45,817 nucleotides of DNA from an uncultured Clostridia bacterium (GCA_946620645.1 CAMONN010000002.1:1-45817); one strand, 5' to 3'; numbered from the stretch's first letter, positions 1 to 8,330 are shown. The notes: generated by a model from the letters alone, not told the origin. Made by a program: numbers and translations.

Positions 1-124
1 CCTTCACGGTGCCGCCGCTCAGGGGTATTTTTTTCGCGCAGCCGCACAGCGAGAGGCACAGAAGCAGAAGGACGCCCAGCCGGAGAAGGGACACCGGGGA
101 CCGATACAGACGGCGGACCCTCAT
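1..124 (-). CDS. Lipoprotein, N-terminal fragment (truncated by window edge)
   Basis: The first 41 codons of a minus-strand gene are visible, too short for the ORF track. It begins with a basic stretch (MRVRRLYRSP), then a leucine-rich hydrophobic core, and ends in the lipobox-like LCGC followed by AKK. This is a typical signal peptidase II signal with the lipidated cysteine near residue 29. The start ATG overlaps the TGA of the upstream glucosyltransferase gene in an ATGA arrangement, so the two are probably translationally coupled and part of one transcript. The mature domain lies outside the window and cannot be identified. A role in envelope polysaccharide metabolism is only an inference from the neighbour. 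Confidence 0.72.
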   Translation of the reverse strand, partial: MRVRRLYRSPVSLLRLGVLLLLCLSLCGCAKKIPLSGGTVK

Positions 125-1788
125 CGGTCATCACCTGCTCTTCCGGAGTCGTTTCCCATTTTCACGATAAAGAAATCATCCACCGGGCCCATACAGCCCT
201 CTTCCGGGAAACAGGGCATGGCACGGACCCTGGGATCCTGCTGCATGCGGTTCCAGCTTTCGGTATCGGCCATCACAGCGGGACTGTTGAGGATATAGCG
301 GAAATAGGCCGCATAGCTGTTGTAGTTATAGGAGGCGAGAGACTTCTCAATCGGAGAGCTCTCTTCACAGCCGGTAATATCGTAGGTGGCTTCAAATCCG
401 GGCATCCGCACCCGCAGTTCCGGACTGACGCCGACAAAAACCAGAGGGGTTTCCCCGCTGCGGTAATCGGGGTTCGAATCCATCATGGTGAGCACGCGTG
501 TCATCAGGGACAGAGTGGCGTTCTGCTCCAGGTTCTTGCGGGTGTAGACCACGTTGGCGGTCTGTATGTTGGCGCAGAGCAGCAGAGTTGTGAGTGCTGC
601 GGAGAGAACACGCAGAATCGGGCGGGCCTTAAAAAGCTGCCCTGAAGAAGCTCCGGAAAGCGGTGACGAAGCTGAAGAGCCCGGTACCGCGGCATCGGAT
701 TCGGATGCAATAAAGTGGGGCAGCAGGCAGAACAGCCAGAACAGCCAGAAAGCGGTTTTCATCAGGTCGTGGACATCCAGTGTGAAAGCGAGCTGGGCGG
801 TATTCATCCCCAGGGGCAGAAGCAGCGTCAGCGCGGCCAGCAGCAGCTTTTCTGCCGGACCGGTGTCCTTCCTGCAGAACCAGCGGACCAGCGGAATCAG
901 CGCCAGCAGCGGCAGGAGAACAGCGAGGACCAGAACCAATGGCTCAATGTGGGACTTTGCCGGATTCCAGAAAGCCCAGGCCCAGGTTTGAAATGTGTGG
1001 AGGATTCTTCCGGTCAGCGGCAGGGCGGCCGTCTGGCCGACGTCATTGTAACTGCCCATGGCAAGGTTGATGCCCTTCAGGGAGCACATCACCCGGATGC
1101 CCGCCCAGTAGAGCAGGCCGCCCAGCGCCAGCATGACGATGGACCGCAGGCCCTTTCGAAACACCGGGCGGAAGGCCTCTCCCCGAAGAAGCGCCGCGAT
1201 GCTGAGGAGCATGATCAGCGTGACAGGAACCGACACCATGCTCTGATAAATTGAGATGCAGGCGGCAATGAGCAGCGACCCGAGCAGCGCGCCCGGCAGG
1301 CGGTACCGGTCCCAGAGCAGCACCGCAAGCACCCCCAGCAGCAGACCGAAACAGTCGGCGTCCATTTCGTACAGGAACGTGGCAGTCATGGCAATGGTTG
1401 AGAGGTTGGCTGCCAGAATGCCGCCGGCCAGCACCGTAAACCAGGGGCTGCGGATCCGGAAGAGCTTTACCGTCAGAAAGCCGGCAAGGCTCAGCCAGAA
1501 AAGGCTCAGGAGGCCAAGCATCCAGGGCGCCGCAATGAGGCCCCGGACCGTGCGCCGGTAGAGAACGATTCCCGGCCGTCCCAGCTGCATCTTCCAGTAG
1601 GTTTCGACCGGCTCCACAACGAGCGCGTTCAGCATATCATGGGAGAAGCCCGCCCTTAAAAAGCCGTAGGCGTGGGCGGCTAGACCGAAGAAAAAGACCG
1701 CAGCAAAACTGAGCAGAAGCAGACGCTTCTGCTCTTCCCTGCCCAGGCGGTCGTCCTGCCAGCCTTTAAGAAGAGTTGATTCCAACAT
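121..1788 (-). CDS. GtrII-family membrane glucosyltransferase
   Basis: A polytopic membrane protein of 555 aa with about ten hydrophobic segments. It begins with a cytoplasmic stretch containing charged LGREEQKR, followed by a first membrane segment and then the acidic, substrate-facing-looking loop FSHDMLNALVVEPVETYWKMQ. This layout (short N-tail, helix, loop with Asp/Glu, then many helices and a soluble C-terminal domain) is that of the GtrII glucosyltransferase family, which transfers glucosyl units from a lipid-linked donor to surface polysaccharides outside the membrane. The ORF-track start adds 13 residues. I chose the ATG at 1788 because AGGAAGG lies 9 nt upstream of it. It overlaps the downstream lipoprotein gene by 4 nt. 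The acceptor polysaccharide cannot be told from the sequence. Confidence 0.75.
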   Translation of the reverse strand: MLESTLLKGWQDDRLGREEQKRLLLLSFAAVFFFGLAAHAYGFLRAGFSHDMLNALVVEPVETYWKMQLGRPGIVLYRRTVRGLIAAPWMLGLLSLFWLSLAGFLTVKLFRIRSPWFTVLAGGILAANLSTIAMTATFLYEMDADCFGLLLGVLAVLLWDRYRLPGALLGSLLIAACISIYQSMVSVPVTLIMLLSIAALLRGEAFRPVFRKGLRSIVMLALGGLLYWAGIRVMCSLKGINLAMGSYNDVGQTAALPLTGRILHTFQTWAWAFWNPAKSHIEPLVLVLAVLLPLLALIPLVRWFCRKDTGPAEKLLLAALTLLLPLGMNTAQLAFTLDVHDLMKTAFWLFWLFCLLPHFIASESDAAVPGSSASSPLSGASSGQLFKARPILRVLSAALTTLLLCANIQTANVVYTRKNLEQNATLSLMTRVLTMMDSNPDYRSGETPLVFVGVSPELRVRMPGFEATYDITGCEESSPIEKSLASYNYNSYAAYFRYILNSPAVMADTESWNRMQQDPRVRAMPCFPEEGCMGPVDDFFIVKMGNDSGRAGDDR

Positions 1789-1852
1789 GTTACAAGACCT
1801 TCCTGTTCTGCAAAGCCCCGGGGGCATACGGGCCCCCGCTGATCATCGGTCC

Positions 1853-2368
1853 TCAACCGGAATGGTGATCGTGGTGATGATGGTGCTCGGTGGAGCCGTC
1901 TGAAAACAGCATATCCATCCCGTGGACAATGGCGTCGATTACGGCCAGAAGGTTTTCCCTGGCGGCCTTCTCACTGCCCGGGAGGTTTACAATCAGGGTT
2001 TTTCCGCGAATGCCGGCAGCGCTGCGGCTCAGGCAGCCCCGGGGAGTGATCTGAAAACTGGCCCAGCGCATGGCCTCGGGGATGCCGCGGGCTTCACGCT
2101 CAATGACGGCGAGGGTGGCCTCGGGGGTAATGTCGCGCTGAGAAAACCCGGTTCCGCCGGTGGTCATGACCAGGGCGATGTGCTGCTCGTCGGCACAGCG
2201 GATCAGCTCCGCCTGAATCTGCTCCTTCTCATCCGGCACGATGGCGGTGTGCACGACCTTAAATCCGGCATCCTCCAGAAGCCGGCAGACGGCCGGACCG
2301 CTGGTGTCCACGCGCTCTCCCCTTGAACCCTTGTCACTGACGGTAATGACAGCTGCGGTGTACTGCAT
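1853..2368 (-). CDS. MogA/MoaB-type molybdenum cofactor biosynthesis protein with poly-His tail
   Basis: A 171-aa cytoplasmic protein. It carries the family signatures AAVITVSDKGSRGERVDTSGP near the N-terminus, the MPT-binding TTGGTGFSQRDITPEAT in the middle, and NLPGSEKAA towards the end. MogA adenylylates molybdopterin before molybdate insertion; MoaB proteins have the same fold and their role differs between species, so I give no symbol. The C-terminus is unusual: seven histidines within STEHHHHHDHHSG. Such tails bind Ni or Zn in hydrogenase and urease maturation proteins, so metal buffering is an inference here. The start at 2368 (not 2389) is set by AAAGGGGA 7 nt upstream. No other moa/moe gene is in the window. 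Confidence 0.88.
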   Translation of the reverse strand: MQYTAAVITVSDKGSRGERVDTSGPAVCRLLEDAGFKVVHTAIVPDEKEQIQAELIRCADEQHIALVMTTGGTGFSQRDITPEATLAVIEREARGIPEAMRWASFQITPRGCLSRSAAGIRGKTLIVNLPGSEKAARENLLAVIDAIVHGMDMLFSDGSTEHHHHHDHHSG

Positions 2369-2422
2369 GGTGTGCTCCCCTTTCTGCATTCGGTGTCAAC
2401 AGCGCTTCTGCGCCTTCTTCTC

Positions 2423-2451
2423 ATTGTAGCATGCGGGGCGGTCAAGAGCAA
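2423..2451 (-). promoter_or_regulatory. Sigma-A promoter for mogA/moaB
   Basis: On the minus strand TTGCTC is followed after 17 nt by TACAAT. The -10 lies about 55 nt upstream of the mogA/moaB start and is the only good match in the gap, so the mogA-gtrII-lipoprotein transcript probably begins here. Confidence 0.55.
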
Positions 2452-2606
2452 GAATTTCCTGTGAAAGTTGGCTTCCCGTGCCGCCGGGGGATGGAACCGG
2501 TTTTTCCAGGAAGACGCCCGGGACCGGACTGCTGTGCTGCTGTGTCAGGGACAGCCTTTGTCAGGATCCACAAAAAAGATTTGTCATTTTTGTACAGTTT
2601 TCCGTC

Positions 2607-2635
2607 TTGAATCCTCCCTGGGTTTCGTTTATTAT
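2607..2635 (+). promoter_or_regulatory. Sigma-A promoter for orphan structured RNA
   Basis: TTGAAT, a 17-nt spacer, then TATTAT on the plus strand. The predicted start site is near 2642. There is no annotated gene in this orientation until trmL at 5611, and an intrinsic terminator lies about 240 nt downstream, so the promoter appears to serve a short transcript. Confidence 0.6.
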
Positions 2636-2817
2636 GTAGACGATGAAAGATTCATCCGGCCGGTCAGCCGGATGAGCGCCGATAGGAGCCATAGAGAAAG
2701 TACTCCACAATCAGGTCTGTCCCACCTAACGGGAATTGCGCGAGTCGCAGATATTGTGTTATGGGTGTTTCGTTTGTTTGGTTCCTCGGTCTACTCTGCA
2801 GAAAGAGAGGTTAAAAG

Positions 2818-2847
2818 ATGTTAGATACCAAGAATTTTGAGAAGTAA
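2818..2847 (+). CDS. Nine-codon ORF at the 3' end of the structured RNA (possible leader peptide)
   Basis: ATG follows AGAGAGG with a 7-nt spacer and encodes MLDTKNFEK before TAA. The stop codon sits inside the 5' arm of the terminator hairpin (2841-2856), so a terminating ribosome would cover and open that stem. This geometry resembles translation-controlled attenuation, yet no gene follows on this strand. It may be a relic or a short peptide; the good ribosome binding site is the only real support. Confidence 0.3.
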   Translation: MLDTKNFEK

Positions 2848-2890
2848 GCCCTGACCGGTGTGTGATGCGGTCAGGGCTTACTTCTTTTTT
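2841..2890 (+). terminator. Intrinsic terminator of the structured RNA
   Basis: A perfect 16-bp stem (GAAGTAAGCCCTGACC and its complement) with a 12-nt loop, followed by TTTTTT. The T-run is on the plus strand, so it terminates the RNA rather than the convergent threonine aldolase gene, though the stem may help stop both. Confidence 0.9.
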
Positions 2891-2937
2891 ACAAGCTATT
2901 TGTGCCTGCTGCAGAGCAGGTTTTTTTGCGGCATGGT

Positions 2938-3972
2938 TCACAGCAGGGCGATCAGCTGTGTCACTTCATCCTCCGTTGTGGCCCAGCTGGTAACCAGGCG
3001 CATCGTGGTGTGCTCGGCATCCGGGTTTTCCCAGAAGCTCATCAGGATTTTTTCGGACAGCTCTTCAAGCTTTTTTCGGTCCAGCGTGAAGAAGATCTGG
3101 TTGGTCGGGGAGTCAAAGGCAAGGCGGTAGCCCTTTTGGCGCAGGGCGCTGCGGATCCGGTCGGCGGCTTCAATCGCCGTCCGCCCGATCCGGCCGTACA
3201 GGTTGTCGGTAAAGAGGGCGTCAAACTGCTGCCCGGCAATGAAACCCTTCGCCAGGACCGCACCGTGCTGCTTGCAGATGGAGAAGAAGTGGGGGATTGA
3301 GTCATGCCGGGGGAAAACGACGGCCTCGCCCAGGAGTGTTCCGCATTTGGTGCCGCCGATATAAAACACATCGCACAGGCGGGCAAGGTCGGGAAGACGG
3401 ACGTCGTTCTCCGGACAGGCCAGGGCGTAAGCCAGCCGCGCGCCGTCCACATAGAGCCGGAGGCCGCAGCCGCGGCAGACCCGGCTGACGGATTCCAGTT
3501 CCGACAGGGAATAGAGCGTCCCGATCTCCGTTGGCTGAGAGAGATACACCGCTCCGGGCATGACCACGTGATCGTGATTTGCATCATTCCGGAAAGCGTC
3601 GACACAGGCCTGAATCTGCGCTGCAGAGAGCTTTCCGTCTTTTCCGGGAAGGGCGAGAACCTTGTGGCCGCCGTGCTCGATGGCGCCGGCTTCGTGAATG
3701 CAGATGTGGCCGGTTTCCGCGGAAATCACGCCCTCATAGGGCCGCAGCAGCGCGTCCAGTACCGTTGCGTTGGTCTGGGTTCCTCCGACCAGAAACCAGA
3801 CATCCGCTTCCGGAGCCTGGCAGGCCTCCCGGATTCTGGCCCGGGCGGATTCGGAGAAGTCATCCTCCCCGTATACGCCGGATTTCACCAGGTTGTTGTC
3901 GGTCAGCCGTTTTAAAACGGCGGGGTGTGCGCCCTGCATATAGTCGCAGGACAGGTTCAGTTTTCCGGCCAT
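2938..3972 (-). CDS. ltaE: Low-specificity L-threonine aldolase family (PLP, fold type I)
   Basis: A 344-aa cytoplasmic enzyme that cleaves L-threonine or L-allo-threonine to glycine and acetaldehyde using pyridoxal phosphate. Visible family features are YGEDDFSESARARI near residue 35, the PLP-ring stacking region ETGHICIHEAGAIE, the cofactor aspartate in LYVDGARLAYAL, and the Schiff-base lysine in YIGGTKCGTL around residue 200. Length matches the family. The start at 3972 is preferred over the ORF-track start because AAAGGA lies just upstream of it. It is a single gene between the structured RNA and the MATE exporter. A beta-eliminating lyase of the same superfamily is possible but less likely. 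Confidence 0.88.
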   Translation of the reverse strand: MAGKLNLSCDYMQGAHPAVLKRLTDNNLVKSGVYGEDDFSESARARIREACQAPEADVWFLVGGTQTNATVLDALLRPYEGVISAETGHICIHEAGAIEHGGHKVLALPGKDGKLSAAQIQACVDAFRNDANHDHVVMPGAVYLSQPTEIGTLYSLSELESVSRVCRGCGLRLYVDGARLAYALACPENDVRLPDLARLCDVFYIGGTKCGTLLGEAVVFPRHDSIPHFFSICKQHGAVLAKGFIAGQQFDALFTDNLYGRIGRTAIEAADRIRSALRQKGYRLAFDSPTNQIFFTLDRKKLEELSEKILMSFWENPDAEHTTMRLVTSWATTEDEVTQLIALL

Positions 3973-4021
3973 CGCTGTTCCTTTCTCATTTCTTCCGCTT
4001 TTCAAAAACCCTGCGCGTCCC

Positions 4022-5404
4022 CTATTCGGACAGCATCAGCTTCTGATCCGCGGAGCGGATTTTTTTCTGCACCCAGTAGTATATAAGCTCAATGATACAG
4101 CAGCTTACCCAACCCACCGGATAGCCGAAGCCGACAAGCAGCGGGGTGTTGGCCACAAAGCGTGTCACAAGGAAGAGGTAAATCTGCCGCAGCCCGACGA
4201 AGGTGGAAAGCATAATAATCATCGGCCCCTTGGAGTCGCCCCTGCCGCGCAGCGCGCCGGCCAGCACGTGGTTAATGCAGTTGAATACCAGGAAGAACAC
4301 GTTGGCGCGCAGGAAAAGGGCCCCGTACTCAATGACCTCGGGATCCGGTGAAAACAGCCGGACGGCCGTGGGGGCATAGGCGAACAGCACAGCGGCGATG
4401 CCTGCCGTAATGGCGCTTGCCAGCACCAGCGCCGATACCGTGCCCCGGTCACTCCGCTGTTCATTGCCGGCGCCGGTGTTCTGGCTTACAAAGGTGGTTG
4501 AGGCCATGGCCATACTCTGCATCGGCAGCAGGATAAACTGGTCCAGCTTGTTGTAACTGCTCCAGCCTGCCATCACGCCGGAGCCGAAGACGTTAATATA
4601 GCCCTGTACGAAGATATTTGAAATCGAGGTCACGGTCGTCTGGAGACCGGCGGGCATTCCGATGGAAAAGATCTTTCGCAAAATCAGACCGTCAATGCGC
4701 AGATCCTTCCAGTCCAGGCGGTAGATGTCCTGCGTCCGGGTCAGCAGGACCAGGATCAGGACCGCAGATACAAACTGGGAGAGAATTGTTGCGATGGCGG
4801 CCCCGGCGATTCCGGCTTTCAGGACCAGAACGAAGAACAGATCCAGTACAATGTTTAAAAGGCTTGTCAGAATGAGATAGTACAGCGGCCGCGTCGAGTC
4901 GCCGACGGCCCTCAGGATACCGCTGCCCATGTTGTAGATGAGCAGGCCGGAGAGGCCGCCGATGTAGATGCGCAGGTACAGTGTCGCATCCTGAAACACA
5001 TCCTCCGGAGTGTTCATCAGCATCAGCAGCGGCCGGACCAGTGCCACCCCCAGCACCGAGAGCAGCAGGCTCAGCACAAAGGTTGCGGCCATCGTCGTCT
5101 GCACGGCGGTGTGCAGCTTTTCCGGATTTCGGGCGCCGAAGTACTGTCCGATCACTACGCCTGCACCGATGGAAAAGCCGTTAAAGAAGAACACCAGAAG
5201 ATTTACGATCATGGTGGTGGAGCCGATGGCCGCCAGGGCCTGTTTTGAGACGTAATTCCCCACGATGACAGAGTCCACGGTGTTGTACAGCATCTGAAAA
5301 ATGTTCCCCAGCATCAGGGGGAGTGCGAACAGAACCAGCTGCTTCAAAATCGGTCCGCTGGTCATATCGCGTACTGTGGAGTTGTTGGTTTTATTTCGTT
5401 TCAT
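4022..5404 (-). CDS. MATE family efflux transporter
   Basis: A 460-aa membrane protein with two homologous halves of about six helices each. The N-terminal pattern (GPILKQLVLFALPLMLGNIFQMLYNTVDSVIVGNYVSKQALAAIG) is diagnostic of MATE proteins, which export cationic drugs or metabolites by Na+ or H+ antiport. The second half restarts at LRKIFSIGMPAGLQTTV. The start is uncertain: ATG at 5404 has no clear Shine-Dalgarno, and a TTG 9 nt upstream (5413) keeps the frame open. The substrate cannot be predicted. It diverges from trmL. Confidence 0.9.
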   Translation of the reverse strand: MKRNKTNNSTVRDMTSGPILKQLVLFALPLMLGNIFQMLYNTVDSVIVGNYVSKQALAAIGSTTMIVNLLVFFFNGFSIGAGVVIGQYFGARNPEKLHTAVQTTMAATFVLSLLLSVLGVALVRPLLMLMNTPEDVFQDATLYLRIYIGGLSGLLIYNMGSGILRAVGDSTRPLYYLILTSLLNIVLDLFFVLVLKAGIAGAAIATILSQFVSAVLILVLLTRTQDIYRLDWKDLRIDGLILRKIFSIGMPAGLQTTVTSISNIFVQGYINVFGSGVMAGWSSYNKLDQFILLPMQSMAMASTTFVSQNTGAGNEQRSDRGTVSALVLASAITAGIAAVLFAYAPTAVRLFSPDPEVIEYGALFLRANVFFLVFNCINHVLAGALRGRGDSKGPMIIMLSTFVGLRQIYLFLVTRFVANTPLLVGFGYPVGWVSCCIIELIYYWVQKKIRSADQKLMLSE

Positions 5405-5470
5405 CTGTTGCAATACACCGGGCGTTCCGACCTGTGCGCCGCTTTTCTTTCCTGTTTCTGTGCAGCCGCC

Positions 5471-5500
5471 ATTTTACTCCCCGCAGTCGGACCGCGTCAA
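5471..5500 (-). promoter_or_regulatory. Sigma-A promoter for the MATE gene
   Basis: TTGACG, 18-nt spacer, TAAAAT on the minus strand, with the -10 about 67 nt upstream of the MATE start. Confidence 0.5.
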
Positions 5501-5553
5501 CTGAAATCTCTGCGCGGGAAGGTCTGTCCTCCGAAACCGGCAGCCCGGGAACA

Positions 5554-5582
5554 TTGAATTCTGCAGGCTCCTGTGATAAGAT
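5554..5582 (+). promoter_or_regulatory. Sigma-A promoter for trmL
   Basis: TTGAAT, 17-nt spacer, TAAGAT, about 28 nt before the trmL ATG, giving a short leader. Confidence 0.5.
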
Positions 5583-5610
5583 GCCGCTATCCTGCTTTCT
5601 GGAGTTGGCT

Positions 5611-6105
5611 ATGAGCTTTGACATTATTCTTCATGAACCGGAGCAGCCCGGGAATACCGGGGCGGTGGGCCGCACCTGCCTCTGTGCGGGAGCCGGCCTG
5701 CACCTCATCCGCCCCCTGGGCTTTCAAACCGATGAAAAAAGCGTACGCCGGGCGGGCCTGGATTACTGGCCGCGCCTGAATGTACGCGAATATGAGAATC
5801 TGGACGCCTTTTACGCCGCTCATCCCGGCGCACGGGTCTGGTATCTGACCACGAAGGCCAGAAAGACCATTGCCGAGGGGGATTACCGGGATGGGGACTT
5901 TCTGATGTTCGGGAAGGAAAGTGCGGGCCTGCCGGAGGAGCTGCTGATTCGGAATCCGGAATTCTGCGTCCGGATCCCGATGGCAGCCGGTGAACGGTCC
6001 CTGAACCTGTCCAACGCCGTGGCCGTCGCCCTGTACGAAGCGCTGCGGCACACCGGCTACGCGGGGCTCGAGACCCGGGGAAGTCTCCACCGGCTGTCAT
6101 GGTGA
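5611..6105 (+). CDS. trmL: tRNA (cytidine/uridine-34 2'-O)-methyltransferase TrmL
   Basis: A 164-aa SPOUT-class methyltransferase that 2'-O-methylates the wobble nucleotide of tRNA-Leu species using SAM. Motif 1 is PEQPGNTGAVGRTC near residue 10. The SAM-binding trefoil-knot motifs are FGKESAGLPEELL (about 108) and RSLNLSNAVAVALYEALR (about 134). Length matches the usual 155-165 aa. The ORF track extends 96 codons upstream without coding character; the ATG at 5611 has GGAG 6 nt before it. It is monocistronic, convergent with the TAXI-TRAP permease gene. Confidence 0.93.
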   Translation: MSFDIILHEPEQPGNTGAVGRTCLCAGAGLHLIRPLGFQTDEKSVRRAGLDYWPRLNVREYENLDAFYAAHPGARVWYLTTKARKTIAEGDYRDGDFLMFGKESAGLPEELLIRNPEFCVRIPMAAGERSLNLSNAVAVALYEALRHTGYAGLETRGSLHRLSW

Positions 6106-6142
6106 GCCTTCCGTTCGCATCCGGCAAGTCTGAAAACAGAGC

Positions 6143-6174
6143 CACCCCGGTTCCATTTTGGGACCGGGGTGGTC
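6143..6174. terminator. Hairpin between convergent trmL and TRAP permease genes
   Basis: A GC-rich stem CCACCCCGGTTCC/GGACCGGGGTGG with a short loop. T-tracts on both sides are weak, so it is probably a shared terminator of moderate strength. Confidence 0.55.
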
Positions 6175-6194
6175 GTATGATGAGCAGTGCCGGT

Positions 6195-8300
6195 TTAAGC
6201 CGGTTCTGCAGTCTGGCGCTTTGAGGCTACAATCTGCCAGACCATAGCGGCGGCAAAGAGCACGATGCCGATGACGTCGGTGATGACGGACGGATCCAGC
6301 ATCAGCAAACCGCCGGCGGCGAAAAGGATGCGGACCAGGGGATTAATCCGGCAGAAGAGATGGCCGTTCAGGGCGGCGGAAACGCCGAATATTCCGATGA
6401 GCGAAGTGATGACCACCAGCACGACCTGCAGCGTGGAGGTGTTCACAAACAGCATGGCCGGATTCATGGCGAAGATGTACGGAACCACGAAGGCGGCGAT
6501 GGCAAGCTTGGTGGCGTTGACGGCGGTCTTCATGGGCGGCGCATGCGCAATGGCGGAACCGGCATAGGCAGCCAGAGCCACCGGCGGTGTAATATCCGCT
6601 ACAATGCCGAAGTAAAACACAAAGAAGTGTGCTGCAATCGTTGACACCCCGAGCTGAATCAGGATCGGAGCGCAGGTGGAAGCCATAATGCAGTAGTTGG
6701 CTGTGGTGGGCACGCCCATGCCGAGGACAATGCAGCAGAGCATTGTGAAGAACAGCGCGATAAACAGGGACCCGTGGGAGAGCGTGATAACGGCGGTAAT
6801 GATCTGGGAGGCGAGACCGGTGATGGTAATGCAGCCGCCGATCATACCGGCAACGCCGCAGGCGGCGGCGACCGTAACGGAGCTTTTGGCGCCGTTTGCC
6901 AGCGCATCAAAGAGAACCACGGGCGTCATGACAGCGCCCTTTTTCAGCATACAGGCGAGGGCACAGGCGATACTGATGAAAAGCAGGGCGAGCTTTACCG
7001 TGCCGCCAACGTTCAGGAAAAGATAGAACAGCAGAGAGGCGATTCCGGTAATACCGAGAATGACATTGTCATGGGCGTTGGAAACCGAAACCGCGAAGAG
7101 GATGGCGATCGCGGCGGCAAAAGCCATGGTGCTGTTGCCGGAGGAGACCAGGTAAACCAGAATTACCAGCGGGAGAAGCAGATATACCCGGCGCAGCAGG
7201 TGCTTCAAAACGGGAAGACTGTCCTTGTCAATCCCCTTGAGGCCGAGCTTTTTGGCTTCAAGATGAACGGCGATAAAAATCCCGGTAAAGTACAGAATAG
7301 CCGGCAGGATCGCCCGGACAATGATATTGGAATAGGGAACGCCCACATACTCCGCCATCAGGAAGGCGGCAGCGCCCATAATAGGCGGCATGATCTGACC
7401 GCCGGTAGATGCCGCGGCTTCAACAGCGCCGGCAAACTCCGGCTTGTATCCGGTTTTTTTCATCATCGGTATCGTGACCGAGCCGGTGGTTACAGTGTTG
7501 CCCACGGAGGAGCCGGAAACCATGCCGCAAAGAGCGGAGGAGATGACGGCGACCTTTGCCGGACCGCCGGAAAAACGGCCGACGAGAGAGTTTGCAAGGT
7601 CAATAAAGAACTGGGAAATGCCGGTTCTTTCCAAAAAGGCGCCGAAGACGATGAAGACGATGATGAATTTGGAGCAGACCTGTACAGGCGTGCCAAGGAT
7701 GCCGCCGCCCTGTACGTGATAGAACAGGCTCTTTGCCACATTCCGGACTGCGCCTGCCGCCCCGAGATTTTTGGTAAACGCATAGTAATACAGGGCATAG
7801 ATTGTGAAAACGCCTGCCACACACAGGATGGGGATGCCGACACTGCGGCGGCAGAGCTCCAGCGTCGCAAGAATTCCGACAATGGCGATGGCGATTTCAT
7901 AGGGATAGATCCGGGACATGCCAAGCCGAACCGTAAGGCTTTTCGCATTGACCACAACATAGAAGAACGCTGCGGCGCCGGCCAGCATGAGAATCCAGTC
8001 ATACCAGGGAATGTGGTTTGGCCGGTGATCCCCTTTTTTTGCGGGAAAGACCAGATATCCGATGAGCAGAATGCCGCCGAAAAACGACGGGTATCGGACC
8101 AGGTCCAGCCAGGTGGCAAAAAGCGTGACATAAATGACGAACAGCGAAAAGGCGGCAAGGATTCCGTAGACAACCCAGCGCTGCCAGCCCTCCCAAAGAC
8201 GGGTATTGGACTCGCGGTCGTATTTTTTCATGACCGCATCCACGGCGGCCTGGTCAAATTCGGCTTCGTGGACGGGAACCTTCTGATTGGTTGATGACAT
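6195..8300 (-). CDS. TRAP transporter fused permease (DctQ-DctM fusion), TAXI-associated
   Basis: A 701-aa integral membrane protein with roughly 16-19 helices. The N-terminal third (to about residue 160) supplies the DctQ-like four-helix unit, and the rest is a DctM-like elevator domain. Landmarks are FGAFLERTGISQFFIDLANSLVG, GMVSGSSVGNTVTTGSVTIPMMKK, AAASTGGQIMPPIMGAAAFLMAEY and the C-terminal MGVPTTANYCIMASTCAPIL. Fused permeases like this pair with TAXI binding proteins, and the TAXI gene lies directly upstream. Transport is driven by an ion gradient. The start at 8300 is set by GGAGG 7 nt upstream. The substrate is unknown; characterised TAXI systems take up small carboxylates such as glutamate or 2-oxoglutarate. 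Confidence 0.93.
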   Translation of the reverse strand: MSSTNQKVPVHEAEFDQAAVDAVMKKYDRESNTRLWEGWQRWVVYGILAAFSLFVIYVTLFATWLDLVRYPSFFGGILLIGYLVFPAKKGDHRPNHIPWYDWILMLAGAAAFFYVVVNAKSLTVRLGMSRIYPYEIAIAIVGILATLELCRRSVGIPILCVAGVFTIYALYYYAFTKNLGAAGAVRNVAKSLFYHVQGGGILGTPVQVCSKFIIVFIVFGAFLERTGISQFFIDLANSLVGRFSGGPAKVAVISSALCGMVSGSSVGNTVTTGSVTIPMMKKTGYKPEFAGAVEAAASTGGQIMPPIMGAAAFLMAEYVGVPYSNIIVRAILPAILYFTGIFIAVHLEAKKLGLKGIDKDSLPVLKHLLRRVYLLLPLVILVYLVSSGNSTMAFAAAIAILFAVSVSNAHDNVILGITGIASLLFYLFLNVGGTVKLALLFISIACALACMLKKGAVMTPVVLFDALANGAKSSVTVAAACGVAGMIGGCITITGLASQIITAVITLSHGSLFIALFFTMLCCIVLGMGVPTTANYCIMASTCAPILIQLGVSTIAAHFFVFYFGIVADITPPVALAAYAGSAIAHAPPMKTAVNATKLAIAAFVVPYIFAMNPAMLFVNTSTLQVVLVVITSLIGIFGVSAALNGHLFCRINPLVRILFAAGGLLMLDPSVITDVIGIVLFAAAMVWQIVASKRQTAEPA

Positions 8301-8330
8301 AAGGGGACCTCCGTGGCGGTGGTTAAAATG

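Larger units (their letters stand above)
2642..2890 (+). ncRNA. Candidate structured RNA of about 250 nt, class unknown
   Basis: The stretch is bounded by a sigma-A promoter and a very strong intrinsic terminator, but it has no protein-like ORF apart from a 9-codon one. Several complementary segments nest properly. TCATCCGGC/GCCGGATGA forms a 9-bp hairpin near the 5' end. CCGATAGGAG pairs with TTCCTCGG, CCATA with TATGG, and CACAAT with ATTGTG, giving one long interrupted arm closed by smaller hairpins. I looked for T-box, SAM, FMN, lysine, cobalamin, M-box, c-di-GMP, RNase P, SRP and tmRNA signatures and recognise none. It could be a regulatory RNA, a 6S-like rod or an orphan leader. Function is unassigned. 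Confidence 0.5.

Noticed and set aside
2468-2824. 118-aa plus-strand ORF across the structured RNA
   Set aside because: No ribosome binding site, no family resemblance, and it spans the promoter of the RNA.
6774-8294. 506-aa plus-strand ORF
   Set aside because: Antisense to the TRAP permease. The Gly/Asp/Asn-rich translation (many GDG, GNR repeats) reflects the complement of hydrophobic codons, not a real protein.
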